This document shows, piece after piece, positions 15,101 through 17,038 of a DNA stretch of 17,038 bases; positions within the stretch are counted from its first letter, which is position 1; every line of letters begins with the position of its first letter. The DNA is from a bacterium. GTDB lineage: Bacteria > UBA9089 > JASEIO01. Both the position numbers and the translations under genes were made by a program. Location of the stretch: the NCBI GenBank assembly GCA_030017475.1, contig JASEIO010000033.1, forward strand, positions 1-17,038, read 5' to 3'. The notes beneath the pieces are model-generated. The model made no database searches. It saw only the letters and a list, made by a program, of their open reading frames with translations, and had not been told where the DNA came from.

Positions 15101-16818
15101 AAGCAACCTAAGTTATACCATACCTCTTTACAATTTGGGTCAATATGCAATACCTCATAGAAATATTTTGTGGCTTCATCAAGCACTCCCATGGATCCAT
15201 ATAAATCACCTAAGTTAAAAAGGGCATCCTTATTCCTTCGTTCTTTATTGATTACCTCTTCAAAACAGGTGATCGCCTCTTCTCGCCTTCCCATCTCTTT
15301 ATAGACAATACCCAAATCATACCAGGACTTGGCTGATTTTTCCATTATAACTGCCTTTTCGTAATACTTAAGAGCTGTATCTATTTCCCCTTTTCTTCTA
15401 TAAAGGGCCCCTAAGTTAGAACATGCACGAATGTCCTCCGCATCAAGTGATGCAACCTTTTCATAACAAGAGATAGCATGATCGATCTCATCAATCTTTT
15501 TGAAACAAACCCCTAATTCATACCAGGCTCGTTTATCTAAGGGATTTATAGATACAATGCCTTTATAACACTCCGTTTCTTTGTGTACATCTCCCTTTTC
15601 CCGATAAAGCAGGGAGAGTTCATAAAGGACCTCTGTATTATGCGGGGTAATCCTTTCTAATTGTTCTAAGCAATCGATGGTCTTTTCTATATCTCCCTTT
15701 TTCCTATAAAGAGAGGCTAAAGCAGTCCAAGCCCTTACATTCTTTTTATCTATACTACTTACCTTTTCAAAACAAGAAATAGCTTCCACTACTTCATCCT
15801 TCCTTTGCAAGGCGGCTCCCAATTCTTCCCAGTATGAAACCGATCGAGCATCAATTTCAGTAATATGCCTCAAACAATCAATCTCTTCCTCAAGTTTATT
15901 CCCCTTTTTGTACAGAATCCTTAAACTATTCCAGGCCGACAGATCATTTTTATCTAAATCAACTATCTTCTTATAACATTGTAAAGCCTTATCACGCTTT
16001 CCTATCTCTTCATATATGGTACTTAAAGCTCGCCAACTATCTATATAATCAGGGGATAAGGCAACGGCCTTTTTATAATATTTAATAGCCTCACCAGTTT
16101 CTCCTCTTTCCCTATATATAGTCGCTAAACTATATAGACATTTAGTATCATTTGGCTTTATCCTAACCACATTTTTATAACACTCCAAAACCTTATCTTT
16201 CTTACCCGTCCCTTCATAGCAAATCCCTAAATTATACCATGCCTTGGCATGATTTGGGTCTATTCTAAGCACATGTTCATAACATTCGATCTCTTTCCCC
16301 CTTTTATTCTTTTTTCCATAAGCAACTCCTAAATTATACCAGGCTTTTGTATAATTCTCATTTAGTTCTATCGCCCTTTCATAGCATTCGATCTCTTTCT
16401 CTTTATTATTTACTTGAGCATAAGCTACACCTAAATTATACCACGCTTTGGGTTCATCTTGGTTTATTTCGGTTACCCTCTTATAACAATGAAGTGCCCT
16501 TTCCAACTCTCTTTTATTTCTATAGGCAATTCCTAGATTGTACCAGGCGCGTACATGTTTGGGATCAATGGATACTGCCTTCAAGAAACAATCGATTTCT
16601 AAATCAATATCTCCCTTTTCTCCAAATAGTACCCCTAAGGAATACCAAACCTCTGGATCACTTATCTCAATCTCAGTTAATCTTTTGAAACACTCGATTG
16701 CCTTATCAATCAATCCCTTTTTTCTATACAAGATACCTAAATTCCTGAGTGTCTTTACATCATTCGGTTCTTCTCTAACCCTTTTCTCATAATTTCTTAT
16801 CTGTCTCTCATATTCCAT
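12184..16818 (-). CDS. Giant all-TPR repeat protein (45 tetratricopeptide repeats)
   Basis: The protein is 1544 residues from ATG 16818; a GTG at 16821 would add one. A GAGGG lies 7 nt before the ATG. About 19 residues (MEYERQIRNYEKRVREEPN) precede 45 back-to-back TPR units that fill the rest of the chain: 41 internal units are 34 residues or nearly so, four internal units (14, 22, 27, 37) are 33, and the last ends at the stop. The consensus shows W-Y-N-L-G at helix A and A-I-E-C-Y/F-K-K in helix B, with D/N-P at the end. There is no signal peptide, transmembrane segment, enzyme domain or spacer, so it is probably a cytoplasmic superhelical scaffold. Units 12-13 and 20-21 are almost identical. 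Its partner and role are unknown. The 93-bp gap to the ECF-like gene allows co-transcription. Confidence 0.9.
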   Translation of the reverse strand: MEYERQIRNYEKRVREEPNDVKTLRNLGILYRKKGLIDKAIECFKRLTEIEISDPEVWYSLGVLFGEKGDIDLEIDCFLKAVSIDPKHVRAWYNLGIAYRNKRELERALHCYKRVTEINQDEPKAWYNLGVAYAQVNNKEKEIECYERAIELNENYTKAWYNLGVAYGKKNKRGKEIECYEHVLRIDPNHAKAWYNLGICYEGTGKKDKVLECYKNVVRIKPNDTKCLYSLATIYRERGETGEAIKYYKKAVALSPDYIDSWRALSTIYEEIGKRDKALQCYKKIVDLDKNDLSAWNSLRILYKKGNKLEEEIDCLRHITEIDARSVSYWEELGAALQRKDEVVEAISCFEKVSSIDKKNVRAWTALASLYRKKGDIEKTIDCLEQLERITPHNTEVLYELSLLYREKGDVHKETECYKGIVSINPLDKRAWYELGVCFKKIDEIDHAISCYEKVASLDAEDIRACSNLGALYRRKGEIDTALKYYEKAVIMEKSAKSWYDLGIVYKEMGRREEAITCFEEVINKERRNKDALFNLGDLYGSMGVLDEATKYFYEVLHIDPNCKEVWYNLGCLHKRQKNMDKARECFLCSVNINPEDTASWYNLGIVYRERQEIDEAINCFQKVASLDGKRIEVWYNLGDLYHEKGDLDAAISCYKKVKEIDPSDTHVLYELSLLYREKGDVHKETECYKGIVSINPLDKRAWYELGVCFKKIDEIDHAISCYEKVAKLDPEDLRACSNLGTLHKRKGELDMAIKYYEQVVEKEGSSKSFYDLGTALKEKGELDRAIQCFEQGVEIDPTDATAWYNLGNLYKDRGYRRKAIQAYNKSLEINPRNPHTLIELGNVYGKNGKEKIEIRYLRQALHIDPENLRALIDLAKLYMKREKWRKAADCLKRITYINPEDGNAWYLLGTIFKRWGEKDKQIFCFEHAIKFMEIEEAYLDLGVLYKEIGNVDKSILCYQKLTHLNAKNPTNWYILGSLYKRKGELDQEIECYKKAVEISPDKKEVWHELGIAYREKGDFYEAIECYKKAVEISPSDSDIWYDLGILYKRIGDLEEAIECFEKGISINSADGRSWYELSILYKDIGELDKAITCFTKVTAINPDNIDAWYALGKTYGEKGDVDKEIEYYKKVVSIDPENLRAFSNLGSLYKQKGNFAQAIDCFKRVVSINNQDFTGWYNLGEAYKEREDIPLSMTCLEKAARLSPKNPEIMLSLGILYKKKGEIDKALDCFKKVVLVDEKEKEALYNIGAIYKEKGEVERAIEYYQKVEDIGGDEKTCCSLGDLYLEKDETEKAIYYYQKTIDLNPENGEAWYGLGICNMRKGVVAEEVRCLKKAISIDPTNYLAWCNLGLTYINMGDEDRAIKCLEEAISINPEYKESWNNLGQAYFNKGETDMAIRYFEKAISIDPNFARALYSLGNIYKGNENLKKAIFYYEKAHSITPEDVNILYDLSASYLRQGNPKRAVEFLEKARDLNPESPEILYNLGMAYTRLKKADEALGCFKKAVTIDSEYAEAWEALGTLHKEKGDKEKAAYYFGISKKVKR
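13715..13848 (-). repeat. Adjacent 32-bp identical blocks within the TPR gene
   Basis: Bases 13715-13746 and 13817-13848 are identical over 32 bp at an offset of 102 bp, exactly one 34-codon TPR unit. They encode the shared ECYKKAVEISP segment of units 29 and 30. This fits single-unit duplication or slippage. Confidence 0.8.
14642..14796 (-). repeat. 155-bp intragenic repeat, downstream copy (TPR units 20-21)
   Basis: These 155 bp are identical, base for base, to 15455-15609. They encode from YREKGDVHKETECYK through DHAISCYEKV. Similarity continues at lower identity on both sides. Confidence 0.9.
15455..15609 (-). repeat. 155-bp intragenic repeat, upstream copy (TPR units 12-13)
   Basis: The partner of 14642-14796 at an offset of 813 bp (271 codons), which equals seven 34-residue units and one 33-residue unit. 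The other units of the gene differ strongly at DNA level, so this identity is recent. Confidence 0.9.
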
Positions 16819-16830
16819 CACATATCCCTC

Positions 16831-16844
16831 AAACGATTTCGTTT
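16831..16844 (-). other. Palindrome in the TPR gene leader
   Basis: AAACGA, two bases, then TCGTTT form a perfect 6-bp inverted repeat beginning a few bases upstream of the GAGGG ribosome binding site. It could be an operator half-site pair or a small hairpin near the start. Another palindrome, AAGAATTCTT (16910-16919), lies further up the leader. Confidence 0.4.
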
Positions 16845-16939
16845 AAGCAAAATCCATCATATAGACTTATTGCTTCAAGCTTTTTCTCTATATATTTCGG
16901 AATTTTCTCAAGAATTCTTTAAGGATTTAATCTATTTTA

Positions 16940-16968
16940 ATTATAGCTCAAATATCTCCTTCAGTCAA
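16940..16968 (-). promoter_or_regulatory. Near-consensus sigma70-type promoter of the giant TPR gene
   Basis: Read on the minus strand, TTGACT (16968-16963) and a perfect TATAAT (16945-16940) are separated by 17 bp. Transcription would start near 16933, giving a leader of about 115 nt. The rest of the end of the window (16969-17038) holds a plus-strand TTGACA at 16980-16985 without a matching -10, and nothing else I can name. Confidence 0.75.
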
Positions 16969-17038
16969 TAAAAAATGTTTTGACAAAAAAAATGGATAGT
17001 AAAGGCACAAGGTATCCAGGTCAGTAGATTAAGATATC

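Noticed and set aside
12184-16818. Regular repeats of about 102 bp that could suggest a CRISPR-like or satellite array
   Set aside because: The period is exactly 34 codons, the frame is open throughout and the translation is clear TPR; there are no identical short repeats with unique spacers.
16980-17005. TTGACA at 16980-16985 as a divergent plus-strand promoter
   Set aside because: No -10 hexamer at suitable spacing before the window ends.

Overview
The window is an AT-rich bacterial chromosome segment with no rRNA or tRNA gene in view. It consists of a long plus-strand block of core biosynthetic and translation genes, followed by a minus-strand pair. The core order fabG-acpP-fabF-rnc and rpsB-tsf-pyrH-frr-uppS-cdsA is widely conserved in bacteria. 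The ferredoxin-fused EtfA, the stand-alone 2[4Fe-4S] ferredoxin and the acyl-CoA dehydrogenase point to an anaerobe, perhaps from a little-studied phylum. I cannot place it further from sequence alone.

Region 1 (1-5818, plus) runs fabG (3' end only), acpP, fabF, rnc, an acyl-CoA dehydrogenase, etfB and etfA. The genes are tightly packed and several overlap, so they look like one operon. It joins type II fatty acid synthesis to an acyl-CoA dehydrogenase/Etf electron-transfer module. EtfA carries an N-terminal two-cluster ferredoxin domain, the architecture known from caffeyl-CoA reductase/Etf complexes. A DUF212 (divergent PAP2-like) membrane protein gene overlaps the end of etfA.

Region 2 (6268-11283, plus) begins with a good sigma70-type promoter before rpsB and runs rpsB, tsf, pyrH (TTG start), frr, a small ferredoxin, uppS and cdsA. 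This covers ribosome assembly, translation, UMP phosphorylation, ribosome recycling, the undecaprenyl lipid carrier and CDP-diacylglycerol. Its intergenic gaps hold unusual repeats. Two palindromic copies (etfB/etfA and pyrH/frr gaps) are built from degenerate 7-bp units starting with G, laid in two facing tracts. A related heptad tract and several hairpins fill the ferredoxin/uppS gap. A MITE-like element with TA-flanked terminal inverted repeats lies between uppS and cdsA.

Region 3 (11320-16968, minus) holds a giant gene for a protein made of 45 uninterrupted TPRs and, downstream, a gene for a membrane protein resembling an ECF transporter S component. The TPR gene has a near-consensus promoter (TTGACT, 17 bp, TATAAT). 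It contains a 155-bp perfectly repeated block at an offset of eight repeats, a sign of recent recombination or gene conversion. No stretch over 300 bp lacks a gene. The last 217 bp hold only the TPR promoter, its leader and small palindromes.
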